Below the pieces are notes generated by a model. The model made no database searches. It saw nothing but the letters and a program-made list of their open reading frames with translations, and was not told where the DNA came from. DNA of 64,000 nt. It comes from Chitinophagaceae bacterium UBA4411. GTDB lineage: Bacteria; Bacteroidota; Bacteroidia; Chitinophagales; Chitinophagaceae. Numbering within the stretch: the first letter of the stretch is position 1; every line of letters begins with the position of its first letter. The stretch lies in NCBI GenBank assembly GCA_002400415.1, contig DGQP01000014.1, positions 1-64,000 on the forward strand. Reading direction: 5' to 3'. Of this stretch, positions 46,049 through 55,477 are shown one piece after another. The translations under genes were made by a program, and so were the position numbers.

Positions 46049-47044
46049 TTAATCAGTAATAAAAGGATAGTTCTGGTCCACGTATACATCTTTCAGCACT
46101 TCATCATCATCTGGCCAGGGACTTTCTTCCGCAAATTTCACCGACTCATCCACAATAGCATCCACTCTTTTGTTGATGGCGTCAATTTCTTCCTGGGTCG
46201 CAAATTTGTTATCCAGGATTGTTTTCAGCACCATTTGTACCGGGTCTTTGGTTTTGTATTCATCCACTTCTTCCTTGGTCCTGTATTTCTGCGGATCGCT
46301 GATAGAGTGGCCTTTATAGCGGTAGGTTTTAATTTCTAATAAAGTGGGTCCGCCTTTCTCCCGGGCTCTTTTCACTGCCCTGCTCACACCCTCATGCACG
46401 GCCTCGGGGCTCATGCCGTCAATCATATCCGCAGGCATATCATAACCATCCGCCAGCTTGTAAATATCCACCACGTTGGAAGTACGTTCTACCGACGTAC
46501 CCATCGCATAGTTATTATTCTCGCAGATATAGATCACCGGTAGTTTCCAGTGCATAGCAAGGTTAAAGCTTTCGTGGAGCATACCCTGGCGGGCAGCACC
46601 ATCTCCAAAATAACAGAGCACCACGTTATCAGATCCGCGGTAATTTTCTGCAAAAGCTAACCCAGTTCCGGTCCCGATCTGGGCTCCCACAATACCATGT
46701 CCGCCGAAGAAACCAACCTCTTTACCAAAGAAGTGCATACTGCCACCTTTTCCTTTGGCACAACCCGTGGCTTTGCCATACAATTCGGCCATGCAACTGT
46801 TAACAGAAACGCCTTTAGCAATGGCCAGGCCGTGGTCACGATAAGCAGTAATCATCATGTCTTCCGGGCGGGTGGCGGTCATGCAACCGGCAGCAATAGC
46901 TTCCTGCCCTACGTAGGCATGGAAAAAGCCACGGATCTTACCTTCCATTTTATACTTTTCTTCCGCCATCAGTTCAAATTGACGGATGAGTTGCATCAGT
47001 TCGTACCAGTACAGGTATGTTTCTTTAGAAAATTGGGTAGCCAC
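46049..47044 (-). CDS. pdhA: Pyruvate dehydrogenase E1 component, alpha subunit
   Basis: 331 residues. Thiamine-diphosphate-dependent decarboxylation of pyruvate in the pyruvate dehydrogenase complex. The TPP motif GDGAARQGMLHESFNLA to ENNNYAMGT (about 148-183) and the phosphorylation-loop-like RYKGHSISDPQKYRTKEE (about 245-262) are present. The E1 beta, E2 and E3 genes are not in the window. It heads the minus-strand group leading to ribH. Confidence 0.93.
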   Translation of the reverse strand: MATQFSKETYLYWYELMQLIRQFELMAEEKYKMEGKIRGFFHAYVGQEAIAAGCMTATRPEDMMITAYRDHGLAIAKGVSVNSCMAELYGKATGCAKGKGGSMHFFGKEVGFFGGHGIVGAQIGTGTGLAFAENYRGSDNVVLCYFGDGAARQGMLHESFNLAMHWKLPVIYICENNNYAMGTSVERTSNVVDIYKLADGYDMPADMIDGMSPEAVHEGVSRAVKRAREKGGPTLLEIKTYRYKGHSISDPQKYRTKEEVDEYKTKDPVQMVLKTILDNKFATQEEIDAINKRVDAIVDESVKFAEESPWPDDDEVLKDVYVDQNYPFITD

Positions 47045-47086
47045 CGGCGCTTAATTTGATGTTTTTGTAAACCGATTTACGGGACG

Positions 47087-47094
47087 CAAAAATA
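47087..47094 (-). promoter_or_regulatory. -7 box of pdhA (TATTTTTG)
   Basis: Exact TAnnTTTG match on the minus strand, 42 nt before the pdhA start. Confidence 0.4.
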
Positions 47095-47249
47095 AGGGTA
47101 AAATAGGAAATTCAGACTTTTGATTTTTAGGGTTTTACCAGCTTCTGAGCCCCGGTCATCACCTCTTGCGACGCCCATAGATCGTTCTGGTGAACCCCTG
47201 GCTTTTAAGGCCTTGTTCCTTGCGGCCTTCCCTTATCTTGCAGTCCTTA

Positions 47250-48332
47250 ATGCTAAGCATCAGCGCCATATCAATCTTCCAGTTCAAAAATTACAGCGTC
47301 CGTTCCTTTTCTTTTTCGGAAAGGATCGTGGGTATCTGTGGCAAGAATGGTATGGGCAAAACCAACCTGCTGGATGCCATCCATTATCTCTGCTTCACCA
47401 AGAGCTATTTTACGCGGCTGGATGCCAATAATGTGCAGCAGGGTAAAAATGGGTTCCGGCTGGAAGGAAATTTTGTTTTGCAGGACAGGCCGGAGAAAGC
47501 GGTTTGCGTATTGCGTGAAACAGGCCGCAAAGAACTTTCCATTAACGAACAGGTGTATGAAAAATTTTCGCAGCATATCGGCCGCTACCCCTGTGTTATT
47601 ATAGCCCCCGATGACGCCGAACTCATCACCGGTGACAGTAAAGAACGAAGAACCTTTCTGGACTCATTGCTTTCACAACTGGATCCTGACTACCTGCAGC
47701 AACTGATCCTGTATAAGAAAGTAATTGAACAGCGTAACTCCCTGCTGAAATTATTTGCCGAAACGGGCACTAAAGATCTTTCCTTATTGGATGTGCTGGA
47801 TGAACAGTTAGTAAAACCCGGTGAGCTCATTTTTAATAAACGAAAGGAGTTCCTCGTTTCCTTTTTACCCATTGCCAAACACCTGTACCAGGAAATAGCT
47901 CAACAGCCGGAAGATATCAGCCTTTTCTATGAAAGCGACCTCTTGCAGGCTTCATTTACCGAACTACTGAAGGCTTCCCGGCAGAAAGATTGCCTGGCGC
48001 AGCGGTCAACAGCCGGTGTGCACCGGGATGACCTGGAGATAAATTTTGGGAAGCAGTTATTCAAAAATATTGCTTCGCAGGGTCAGCGGAAGAGTTTATT
48101 ATTTGCTTTGAAACTGGCAGAAATGGAAGTGATCCGGAAGGAAAAACACTTTGCCCCTCTCCTGCTGCTGGATGACGTATTTGAAAAGCTTGATGAAGAA
48201 CGGATCAGTAATTTGCTGCGGAAAGTTTGCGTGGAAAATGATGGCCAGGTTTTTATTACGGATACCAATGAGGAACGGCTGACTGATCATTTGGAAGCTT
48301 TGTCCGTCAACTACCAGCTTGTTAGTTTATAG
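47250..48332 (+). CDS. recF: DNA replication and repair protein RecF
   Basis: 360 residues from the ATG at 47250 (MLSISAISIFQFKNY), which matches the family start; a frame open from 47190 adds 20 unlikely residues. The Walker A GKNGMGKT is at about 31-38, and the ABC-type signature segment SQGQRKSLLFALKLAEM with Walker B LLLLDDVFEKLDEER lies near the end. RecF loads RecA at single-strand gaps with RecO and RecR. A DUF721 gene follows, as in many Bacteroidota. Confidence 0.95.
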   Translation: MLSISAISIFQFKNYSVRSFSFSERIVGICGKNGMGKTNLLDAIHYLCFTKSYFTRLDANNVQQGKNGFRLEGNFVLQDRPEKAVCVLRETGRKELSINEQVYEKFSQHIGRYPCVIIAPDDAELITGDSKERRTFLDSLLSQLDPDYLQQLILYKKVIEQRNSLLKLFAETGTKDLSLLDVLDEQLVKPGELIFNKRKEFLVSFLPIAKHLYQEIAQQPEDISLFYESDLLQASFTELLKASRQKDCLAQRSTAGVHRDDLEINFGKQLFKNIASQGQRKSLLFALKLAEMEVIRKEKHFAPLLLLDDVFEKLDEERISNLLRKVCVENDGQVFITDTNEERLTDHLEALSVNYQLVSL

Positions 48333-48407
48333 GTTTAAAAGTTCAAAGCGTTTAATAAGTTCATTAGGTACAAGTTGTTAAACCGCAGAAACTTCTTGAA
48401 CTTTCTC

Positions 48408-48415
48408 TACCTTCG
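48408..48415 (+). promoter_or_regulatory. Candidate -7 box of the DUF721 gene (TACCTTCG)
   Basis: Identical octamer to the prfB box, ending 4 nt before the ATG at 48420. Confidence 0.4.
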
Positions 48416-48419
48416 TCTT

Positions 48420-48701
48420 ATGGGTGAATATTCTATCAGTGATGCGATACAGCAATTCCTGGAAAAGAGCCGGATCAAGGGTTCTATACAGGCTATGCAG
48501 ATAGAAGATGTGTGGGAGCAGATCATGGGAAAGACGGTAGCCCGCTACACCGACAAATTACAGATCATCGGCGACAAACTCATTATCACCACTTCCGTGG
48601 CCCCATTGAAACAGGAACTCAATTACCAGAAAGAAAAGATCATACAGCGGGTAAACGAAGCATTAGGACAAAGAGTGATTAAAGAAGTCCTGATTCAATA
48701 A
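48420..48701 (+). CDS. DUF721 protein
   Basis: 93 residues from MGEYSISDAIQQFLEKSRIKG at 48420. DUF721 (DciA-like) proteins are small and often linked to recF or dnaA; DciA loads the replicative helicase in bacteria without DnaC. The core WEQIMGKTVARYTDKLQIIGDKLIITTSVAPLKQELNYQK fits the KH-like fold. The 3' end overlaps the convergent CBS gene by 7 nt. Confidence 0.88.
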   Translation: MGEYSISDAIQQFLEKSRIKGSIQAMQIEDVWEQIMGKTVARYTDKLQIIGDKLIITTSVAPLKQELNYQKEKIIQRVNEALGQRVIKEVLIQ

Positions 48702-49135
48702 ACCCTGTTGACCTTATCCTCATCAAAGACAATTTCTTTATGCAGGGCCAGTTCATCCAGTATATCATCAGATGATACAAGGCCTTTAAAAACAAATCCA
48801 TCAAAGACAGGTAACATCCGGACATGATATTGCAACATACGTTGCATGCACTGATCAACTGTGTCATCCGTTGTGGCCGTCGGCAGCCGTTTGTTTACCA
48901 GTTTCTCTACCGGGATGCTGGCAGGATAAAATTCTCCCTGCAGGGCTTTTTGTAAAATATCATGTTCCGTAATAACGCCGATGAATTTTTGCTCGGTGTC
49001 AAAAACCAGAAGATGGTCTGCATTTTCACAACTCATTCTGCACAGGGCTTCATCTACAGAACTGCTGGAAGATATAAACCTGTAACCGGGGCCTTTCCGG
49101 TTTAATATGGCTGTTACTTTTTCCATAGCAATCAT
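48695..49135 (-). CDS. Tandem CBS-domain protein
   Basis: 146 residues made of two CBS domains: ILNRKGPGYRFISSSSSVDEALCRM ... VFDTEQKFIGVITEHDIL and KRLPTATTDDTVDQCMQRMLQYHVRMLPVFDGFVFKGLVSSDDIL. Such proteins bind adenine nucleotides as energy sensors. No fused catalytic domain. The start could be the third ATG (MEKVTAIL, 49126). Confidence 0.9.
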   Translation of the reverse strand: MIAMEKVTAILNRKGPGYRFISSSSSVDEALCRMSCENADHLLVFDTEQKFIGVITEHDILQKALQGEFYPASIPVEKLVNKRLPTATTDDTVDQCMQRMLQYHVRMLPVFDGFVFKGLVSSDDILDELALHKEIVFDEDKVNRVY

Positions 49136-49272
49136 TTTAGCGTGAATAATCTGAAACCGTGATCATCCCAAAACGCAGGAAGGCTTGGCAGGTGATAATA
49201 CAAGTGGCTTCGTCTGGTGATTGTAAGGAAATAAATGGCCTACAGTAGTAAATCCGTTCTTCTTGCTGTAAG

Positions 49273-50340
49273 TTACTGAATTCTGACTCTCGGATCAATG
49301 ATACCATACAAAATATCGGCCAGTATGTTGATAAGTATAAAAAAAGCGGCAGCGATCAGCACAGATCCCATAACAACCGGATAGTCTAATTTTTCCAGGG
49401 CATCTACGGTTACTTTCCCGATACCCTGCCAGCCAAAGATGTATTCAACAAAGAAGGCCCCGGCCAATAATTCAGCAAACCAGCCGGTTATGGCTGTAAT
49501 GACGGGGTTCAGTGCATTACGGAGACCATGTTTCCAGATAACTGTCTTTTTGCTGAGTCCTTTGGCATACGCAGTACGGATATAATCCTGGTCCAGCACA
49601 TCCAGCATGGAACTGCGGGTCAGCTGGGTAATGATAGCCAGGGGCCGTATACCCAGGGTGATGGCGGGAAGAATAAGATTTTGAATGGACAGCGTTTGTT
49701 CCCCGGTCACATCATCAATCTCAAACCAGCTGCCGGATATATGAAGGCCTGTCCAGTCGCTTAATACAAACCCAAACAAATAGGCAATAATAATCCCCAT
49801 GAAAAAAGAGGGAGCTGAAATGCCGACAATACTGGAGAAGATGGCCGATGTATCCAGCCAGGTATTTTGCTTGACAGCGGCCACTACCCCCAGCGGGATG
49901 CCGATGAGAACTGCAATGAGCATGGCGGCAATGGCTAAAATAATGGTGCCCGGCAAGGCCTGCATCAAAATACCCCAGACATCTCTTTTACTTTGATAGG
50001 ATTTGCGGAGATAAGGGACTTTTATACCCAATTTCCTTTCACCGCCAATAAAAAAACCCTTCAGCTTTTTATTACTGATCTCTTCTTTATTATGAAAACA
50101 AACCGGGGAGACATCGTTGAGGTAATACAGGAATTGTTTGAATTTGGGAATCTTCTCTCCTTTTGCATCGATCAGGTATAGTTCTTTCCGGATATTGGCC
50201 TGCGTAGTAGAATCTCCCGACTGGCCCATAACAATTCTTGAGGGGTCGCCAAAACCCTGGAATAAGAAAAACACCAATATCACCACCCCTACTAACACGA
50301 GCAGGCCATAGAGCAGTTTCTTGATAATGTAATTGAGCAA
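49273..50340 (-). CDS. ABC transporter permease, DppB/OppB type
   Basis: 355 residues. Six membrane segments and the BPD_transp_1 core (IILAIAAMLIAVLIGIPLGVVAAVKQNTWLD ... YAKGLSKKTVIWKHGLRNALNPVITAITGWFAELLAGAFFVEYIFGWQGIG). After the first helix there is a soluble insert of about 80 residues. The partner permease, ATPases and substrate-binding protein of a peptide transporter are absent here. Confidence 0.9.
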   Translation of the reverse strand: MLNYIIKKLLYGLLVLVGVVILVFFLFQGFGDPSRIVMGQSGDSTTQANIRKELYLIDAKGEKIPKFKQFLYYLNDVSPVCFHNKEEISNKKLKGFFIGGERKLGIKVPYLRKSYQSKRDVWGILMQALPGTIILAIAAMLIAVLIGIPLGVVAAVKQNTWLDTSAIFSSIVGISAPSFFMGIIIAYLFGFVLSDWTGLHISGSWFEIDDVTGEQTLSIQNLILPAITLGIRPLAIITQLTRSSMLDVLDQDYIRTAYAKGLSKKTVIWKHGLRNALNPVITAITGWFAELLAGAFFVEYIFGWQGIGKVTVDALEKLDYPVVMGSVLIAAAFFILINILADILYGIIDPRVRIQ

Positions 50341-50342
50341 GT

Positions 50343-51554
50343 TTAGTTGTTTTGGAGTGAATCTGTTTTTGGGGTAATAATACTGTCCGCCTGCTGTACG
50401 GGATCAACCTGTCTGGTAACAGTCGATTTTTCCTGTACGGGTATAGCTGCTATAGCGGGTATGATCCTGCTGAACTGCCGGTAGCCGTATTTATCCAATA
50501 TGGTTCCTTTTGTAAGCAGGTAAACAGTTGGGTTAACCCTTGCTGCTGTCCGGATGGCTGTGTAATCGCATTTGAAAACCTGTACGCCCGGGTAGCCGCT
50601 GAAGTTTTTAACCGATTCATCCATACTGCTGGTAATGGCACAGACAGGTATGTTTTTTTCTTTTGCGGCTGTGTATATCTTTTCAAAATCAGTTTTCCAG
50701 GCAGCAAATGGAGTGGAAAAATTTTCGCAGAAAACCAGGATAGTATACGGCTGCTCCAGTACAAACTGTGTTGAATCCTGGTTTGTGATGCCGGATAATG
50801 AAAATCCTTTGACCGGGGGTTCGTTATTCTTTCCTTCCCTGACTACTTTGTCATAGCGGCTGATGAATTTATAAGCGTCAGCAGAAAAATCTGTAGGGAA
50901 ATTATCAGCAGTGAATTCCACTTTCTGCCCTGCTTTTTCATATACAAAAGTAATGACGGTACTATCAGGTATAGCATCTGCCGGCATTTTCATTTTCTCC
51001 GGTATATTGGCTCCTTTCTTAAAAGGAAGGCAATCCACGAAAGGAAGATAGCTAAGTGCATACCATTGCATACCGAAACTCAATATGGCCACCAGCAGCA
51101 TTGCCACAATGCTGGTTCTTTTGCTGAATAATGGTTTGATGTACTGCCTGAACAAGAGCAGCAGGCTGATCAGCAGGGTCAGCGCCACATCTTTGAGGAA
51201 AGAGGTTTTTGAAGTGATCAGTAAACAATCTCCAAAACAACCGCAGTTTTTGGGTTTACCGGTGATATAGGTATAACCGGTAAGGAAAGTAAAGAAAACG
51301 ATCAGCAATAGTAATAACCAGCTCACCAGTTTGATACGCCAGCCCAATAGTAAGGCAAAGCCGGCGATGATCTCAAATGCATTCATTAATACCGAAAGAA
51401 GGAGCGACCAATCATTGAACCGGCTCATATGCCAGATTTCGAAAAACTCCTGCATTTTATAACTCAGTCCATGCGGGTCGTTAGCTTTTACCAAACCGGA
51501 GAAAATGAACAGGACACCAACGATGACCCGGATAATATTGATCGTTGCTTTCAT
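50343..51554 (-). CDS. DoxX/MauE-like membrane protein with thioredoxin-like C-terminus
   Basis: 403 residues from MKATINIIRVIVGVLFIFSGLVKANDPHG at 51554. The N-terminal DoxX-like part has four helices (to about 145) and a CGCFGDC motif near 105. After a fifth hydrophobic stretch (about 160-175), residues about 255-370 have a thioredoxin-like pattern (PYTILVFCENFSTPFAAWKTDFEKIYTAAKEK) without the CxxC pair. This corresponds to BT_3928-type proteins of Bacteroidota. It may handle periplasmic redox; not certain. Confidence 0.75.
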   Translation of the reverse strand: MKATINIIRVIVGVLFIFSGLVKANDPHGLSYKMQEFFEIWHMSRFNDWSLLLSVLMNAFEIIAGFALLLGWRIKLVSWLLLLLIVFFTFLTGYTYITGKPKNCGCFGDCLLITSKTSFLKDVALTLLISLLLLFRQYIKPLFSKRTSIVAMLLVAILSFGMQWYALSYLPFVDCLPFKKGANIPEKMKMPADAIPDSTVITFVYEKAGQKVEFTADNFPTDFSADAYKFISRYDKVVREGKNNEPPVKGFSLSGITNQDSTQFVLEQPYTILVFCENFSTPFAAWKTDFEKIYTAAKEKNIPVCAITSSMDESVKNFSGYPGVQVFKCDYTAIRTAARVNPTVYLLTKGTILDKYGYRQFSRIIPAIAAIPVQEKSTVTRQVDPVQQADSIITPKTDSLQNN

Positions 51555-51605
51555 AAAGCGTAATTGTAAGCTGAAAATAAACAATATGAGGCAAAGACGG
51601 CCTGC

Positions 51606-52145
51606 CTATGCTTCAGACATCAGGATCAGGGCAAAGACTGCATAGTTTAAAATATCATGGTAATTCGCATCAATACCTTCACTAACCAGGGTTTTGCCCT
51701 CATTCGACAGTATCTGGCGGATACGCTGCAGTTTCATTAAGATCAGGTCCACAAAACTCTCCTGGCTCATACTTCTCCAGGCTTCACCATAATCATGATT
51801 TTTATCCTGCATCAGTTTTTTAGCAATGTTCACATTTTCATCATACAAAGCAGCTACCTGTTGCAATTCCAGTTCCTCGGGTGCATCTGCAGGCAGTACT
51901 AATTGTATCAAACCAATCACGGCATAATTGATAATCCCTTTGAATTCTGCGGTGATATCATCCGCCACCTTTTGTTGTTTCTTTTCCTGGATGGTGCGGA
52001 TTCGCTGGGCTTTGATAAAGATCTGGTCAACGATAGAGATGGTACGGAGCACTCTCCATGCGGTACCATAATCGCTTGCCTTCTTCAAAAAAATTTCTTT
52101 GCAGGAGCTGATAACGATATCGTATTGCTGGTTGGTTGTTGTCAT
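51606..52145 (-). CDS. DUF1599 protein
   Basis: 179 residues from MTTTNQQYDIVISSCKEIF at 52145. Two similar halves, each with a KxxDYGxAWR element (KKASDYGTAWRVLR near 20-33; KNHDYGEAWRSM near 117-128) followed by a LMKLQRIRxI helix: a duplicated DUF1599 (nucleotide modification-associated-like) domain. Function unknown. Divergent from folP. Confidence 0.85.
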   Translation of the reverse strand: MTTTNQQYDIVISSCKEIFLKKASDYGTAWRVLRTISIVDQIFIKAQRIRTIQEKKQQKVADDITAEFKGIINYAVIGLIQLVLPADAPEELELQQVAALYDENVNIAKKLMQDKNHDYGEAWRSMSQESFVDLILMKLQRIRQILSNEGKTLVSEGIDANYHDILNYAVFALILMSEA

Positions 52146-52267
52146 GTGTTTTGATCGGGATTTCCTTTGGGCTGAATGCAGGCAGACCGGGAGCACCCGT
52201 TTTATTTCCTGCTGCTGACTTCAGACTTCCGTTATATCTTAGCTTCAAAAATAACGAACTGCGACTA

Positions 52268-53095
52268 ATGTTTACACTGAATTGCAAAGGAAGATTACTG
52301 GTTATTGATAAGCCGGTGGTAATGGGGATTATTAATATCACCCCTGATTCATTTTATAGCGGCAGCCGGCGGCAGGGAACGGATGCCGTATTGAAACAGG
52401 CAGAACAGATGCTTAAAGATGGCGCCACTATCCTTGATATTGGCGGACAAAGCACCCGGCCGGGGAGTGAAAAACTCAGCGCCGGGCAGGAATTGGAACG
52501 GATCATTGACCCGATAGCGGCTATAAGCAGTCATTTCCCGGATACATTCATTTCTGCAGATACTTATTATGCAGAGGTGGCAAAAGAAGCTGTCGCCGCC
52601 GGGGCCTCCATGGTGAATGATATCAGTGCCGGGAGTATAGACAGGAAAATGATCAGCACCGTAGCGGCTTTACAGGTACCTTATGTGCTGATGCATATGC
52701 AGGGAACTCCGCAGACCATGCAACAGCAACCTGTATATGAAAATGTAACCAAAGAAGTACTTGATTTCTTTATTCATAAGAAAGATGAACTGTTGCAGGC
52801 CGGTATTCCTGACATTATTATTGACCCGGGTTTTGGCTTTGGAAAAACAATAGCTCACAATTTTGAACTGTTGCGCAACCTGCCTGTATTTAAAATGCTG
52901 CAGGCCCCTCTCCTGCTGGGCATTTCCAGGAAATCAACGATCAGTAAAACACTTGGCATTAATGCAGAAGAAGCCCTGAACGGGACGACAGTGCTCAATA
53001 CAATCGGGCTCATGAATGGCGCCGCTATTCTCCGGGTGCATGATGTAAAAGAAGCTAATGAAGCTATCACCCTTTTCAATAATTACCAGTCTTAA
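52268..53095 (+). CDS. folP: Dihydropteroate synthase
   Basis: 275 residues from MFTLNCKGRLLVIDKPVVMGIINITPDSF at 52268; longer upstream frames overlap DUF1599. Joins p-aminobenzoate to the pterin pyrophosphate in folate synthesis. Signatures are MGIINITPDSFYSGSRR (about 19-35), DIGGQSTRPG (about 59-68) and DPGFGFGKT (near 190). Length is normal. Confidence 0.95.
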   Translation: MFTLNCKGRLLVIDKPVVMGIINITPDSFYSGSRRQGTDAVLKQAEQMLKDGATILDIGGQSTRPGSEKLSAGQELERIIDPIAAISSHFPDTFISADTYYAEVAKEAVAAGASMVNDISAGSIDRKMISTVAALQVPYVLMHMQGTPQTMQQQPVYENVTKEVLDFFIHKKDELLQAGIPDIIIDPGFGFGKTIAHNFELLRNLPVFKMLQAPLLLGISRKSTISKTLGINAEEALNGTTVLNTIGLMNGAAILRVHDVKEANEAITLFNNYQS

Positions 53096-53098
53096 AAA

Positions 53099-53125
53099 GA
53101 AAGAGCACCGGTCTGATGCTCTTTC
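53099..53125 (+). terminator. Hairpin after folP
   Basis: GAAAGAGCA and TGCTCTTTC form a 9-bp stem with a 9-nt loop. No T-run follows directly, so termination is uncertain. Confidence 0.45.
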
Positions 53126-53292
53126 AGCAAGATTTTCAATCATGCCTGTTTAACAAGGTGCTTTCACAGACCTATCAAAAGCGGATTATACTAAAGGGTA
53201 ATAAGTAAGTGAGCTGCTCAGGAACCTGTTTCAAGGGGTAGTGATTACCGGACCTGGACCTTGGACTAAAAACGGGGCCTCTGTAACAACGG

Positions 53293-53325
53293 ATAAAAAA
53301 ACCCGTCTCTGTTATGAAGACGGGT
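53293..53325 (-). terminator. Terminator after the FKBP gene
   Basis: ACCCGTCT and AGACGGGT with a 9-nt loop, followed on the minus strand by TTTTTT. It lies about 50 nt past the FKBP stop. The stretch from 53126 to 53290 shows no gene. Confidence 0.8.
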
Positions 53326-53377
53326 GTAAAGTTCAGCTATTATTTTATTACAGCATTATTTATTTGGTTGAGCAGCG

Positions 53378-54301
53378 TCAATTTTTTTTCTGCAGCTCTT
53401 TTACAGCCGGTCTTTGTGTATCCTGCTGGTCTTTTACATCCACTACTTTAAGATCAAATATCAGGTGTTCAAATTCTTTAATATCTGGTGAGTTGGGTCT
53501 TGCACCATAAGCCAGCATCGAAGGAATATAAATTTTTGCTTCGGCACCGGGGCGAAGAAACAGCATCGCTTCATCAAAACCTTTGATCATTTGTCCTGTT
53601 CCTACAGCAAATGTCATAGGCTCCACATGATGAAAAGCAGTATCCGTGTTGCTGTCAAATACTTTCCCGGTTATAAAACCCCTGCCGGTATAATTAACTG
53701 ACGCCATTTTGCCGGGTACGATCAGGTCGCCGGTACCCGGATTGATTACCTGTACAAAGGACCCACTTGGTGTTTTTTGTGTGCTGATTTTTTTATCGGC
53801 CAGGTATTTGGAAAGCGAATTTATTTCAGCAGCAAGGAAAGCATTTTTTTCTTTTTCTTCATCCAGGCGGGCCAGTGAATCGGATGTGAATACATCCAGT
53901 ACATGGATGGTGGTAACGATGCGGTCTCCGTTTTTAAATTGCGGAGGTACATTCGTGGGATTTCTTTTAATAAACGTATCCATCATCTGGGTGGCAATCA
54001 CACTATCGCCTTTTTTCAGCAGCAAGATAATTTCTGATATATCATATGGATTGCTGAAATCTGTTACCGGCATGTAAAATGGTATCTTACCCCGGGTGGT
54101 GAAGTACACACTGTCTTTTATTTCCTGGGTATAATTAAGCTTGATGATATTTCCTTTTTGGACTTTGACAGTTCCTTTACCGGCTATCAGCTTATAAGGC
54201 ATACCCCCCGGTGTCTTTTTATGGGAAATTTGGTTACAGGCTGTAAACAGGATGACAGCAAACATCGCTAAAACGAAAGACTGGATCAGTTTCATATTCA
54301 T
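53378..54301 (-). CDS. FKBP-type peptidyl-prolyl isomerase lipoprotein, two domains
   Basis: 307 residues. Lipobox FTAC near residue 22. Residues about 35-150 look like a divergent FKBP fold (KVQKGNIIKLNYTQEIKDSVYFTTR) and about 175-300 a canonical one (GKMASVNYTGRGFITGKVFDSN ... VGTGQMIKGFDEAMLFLRPGAEAKIYIPSMLAYGAR). It probably folds envelope proteins. It lies 6 nt downstream of nrnA. Confidence 0.9.
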   Translation of the reverse strand: MNMKLIQSFVLAMFAVILFTACNQISHKKTPGGMPYKLIAGKGTVKVQKGNIIKLNYTQEIKDSVYFTTRGKIPFYMPVTDFSNPYDISEIILLLKKGDSVIATQMMDTFIKRNPTNVPPQFKNGDRIVTTIHVLDVFTSDSLARLDEEKEKNAFLAAEINSLSKYLADKKISTQKTPSGSFVQVINPGTGDLIVPGKMASVNYTGRGFITGKVFDSNTDTAFHHVEPMTFAVGTGQMIKGFDEAMLFLRPGAEAKIYIPSMLAYGARPNSPDIKEFEHLIFDLKVVDVKDQQDTQRPAVKELQKKN

Positions 54302-54307
54302 TATTAA

Positions 54308-55315
54308 TTATTGTAAAAGTTTGGCATTTTCTTTCAATACTTCTTTGAATTTTTTCACAGTGGCTTCCAGCGAATCGCTGCTGCGTCCCCCGGCAGCATT
54401 ATAGTGACCGCCACCTTCAAAATAAGTGCGGGCAAATGTATTACAATCAAAATCACCCTTACTGCGAAAGCTCCATTTTCTTTCCTCATCCCGGTCAATG
54501 ACCAGCGCCACGAGTTTGATGCCCTGGATGGATTGGGGGTAGTTGACCAGTCCTTCTGTATCGCCTGTTTTAATATAATATTTAAGCAGGTCGCTTTTCG
54601 GAATGGCAATCAGGGCTGTATTATATTCATAGAAAATCTCCATCCGGTGCAGGAGCACATGCCCGGTAAACCGGAGCCTGTTCTCCAGGAAGTTGTCAAA
54701 CAGCTTATCATGCACTTTCGGATGTTTCAGACCTCTTTCTTTCAGATCTGCCACAATTTTGTGGACACCTGCATGGGCGGAGGGGAAACGAAAAGATCCC
54801 GTATCTCCAACAATTCCCGCATATAAGCACTCGCTGATATCCTCGCCGATCAGTTCTCCTTTTCCTGTACCCATGATAAAATCATAGATCATTTCACAGG
54901 TGGAACTTTTGCCGGTATCACTGACACCATAATCAAAGGAAGGAGTATCCGGCTCCTGGTGATGGTCGATAAGTATTTTGGTACAGGTAAGCTGTTGCAG
55001 CTTTCCTGTTAGGGTTTTGGTACGGTGAAAAATGTTGAAGTCAAGGCAGAATAACCAATCCGCTTCATCAAGGATAGCTTCAGCTTTTTGTTTATTCATT
55101 TCATAGTCGATTACCTCTTTGGCCCCCGGCATCCAGTTTACCCAGCCGGCCCAGTTGGTGGGAGAAATAACGGTTACCTGGTGTCCCAGCTGTTCCAGGA
55201 AAAGCCGGAGCGCCAGTGATGATCCCATGGCATCTGCATCAGGTTTCTGGTGTGTGGTGATCGCAATTTTCCGGGGCTGTCCCAGTTGCGGATATATCTC
55301 TTGTATTGGCTTCAT
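54308..55315 (-). CDS. nrnA: DHH-DHHA1 phosphoesterase, NrnA-like
   Basis: 335 residues. The metal-binding motifs are H22, D26 and D28 in THQKPDADAMGSS, LDFN near 92 and DHHQEPD near 118; the C-terminal DHHA1 domain ends GGHYNAAGGRS. NrnA degrades nanoRNAs and dephosphorylates pAp. Same operon as the FKBP gene (6-nt gap). Confidence 0.9.
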   Translation of the reverse strand: MKPIQEIYPQLGQPRKIAITTHQKPDADAMGSSLALRLFLEQLGHQVTVISPTNWAGWVNWMPGAKEVIDYEMNKQKAEAILDEADWLFCLDFNIFHRTKTLTGKLQQLTCTKILIDHHQEPDTPSFDYGVSDTGKSSTCEMIYDFIMGTGKGELIGEDISECLYAGIVGDTGSFRFPSAHAGVHKIVADLKERGLKHPKVHDKLFDNFLENRLRFTGHVLLHRMEIFYEYNTALIAIPKSDLLKYYIKTGDTEGLVNYPQSIQGIKLVALVIDRDEERKWSFRSKGDFDCNTFARTYFEGGGHYNAAGGRSSDSLEATVKKFKEVLKENAKLLQ

Positions 55316-55444
55316 AAAGACGGCTGCGAAGATAAAGAGTTTGGAGTTAGCAGTCCCGAGTTTATCGTCTCCGGCCTTTCTCCTGTCCCGGGCTTGTTTT
55401 GGAAATAACTTTTGCCCCCGGAATTATTAACCACAAACTTCGCT

Positions 55445-55452
55445 TACCTTTG
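55445..55452 (+). promoter_or_regulatory. -7 box of ndk (TACCTTTG)
   Basis: Exact TAnnTTTG match, 25 nt before the ndk start. Confidence 0.5.
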
Positions 55453-55477
55453 CGGCGCAAAAACAAACAACGTAACT

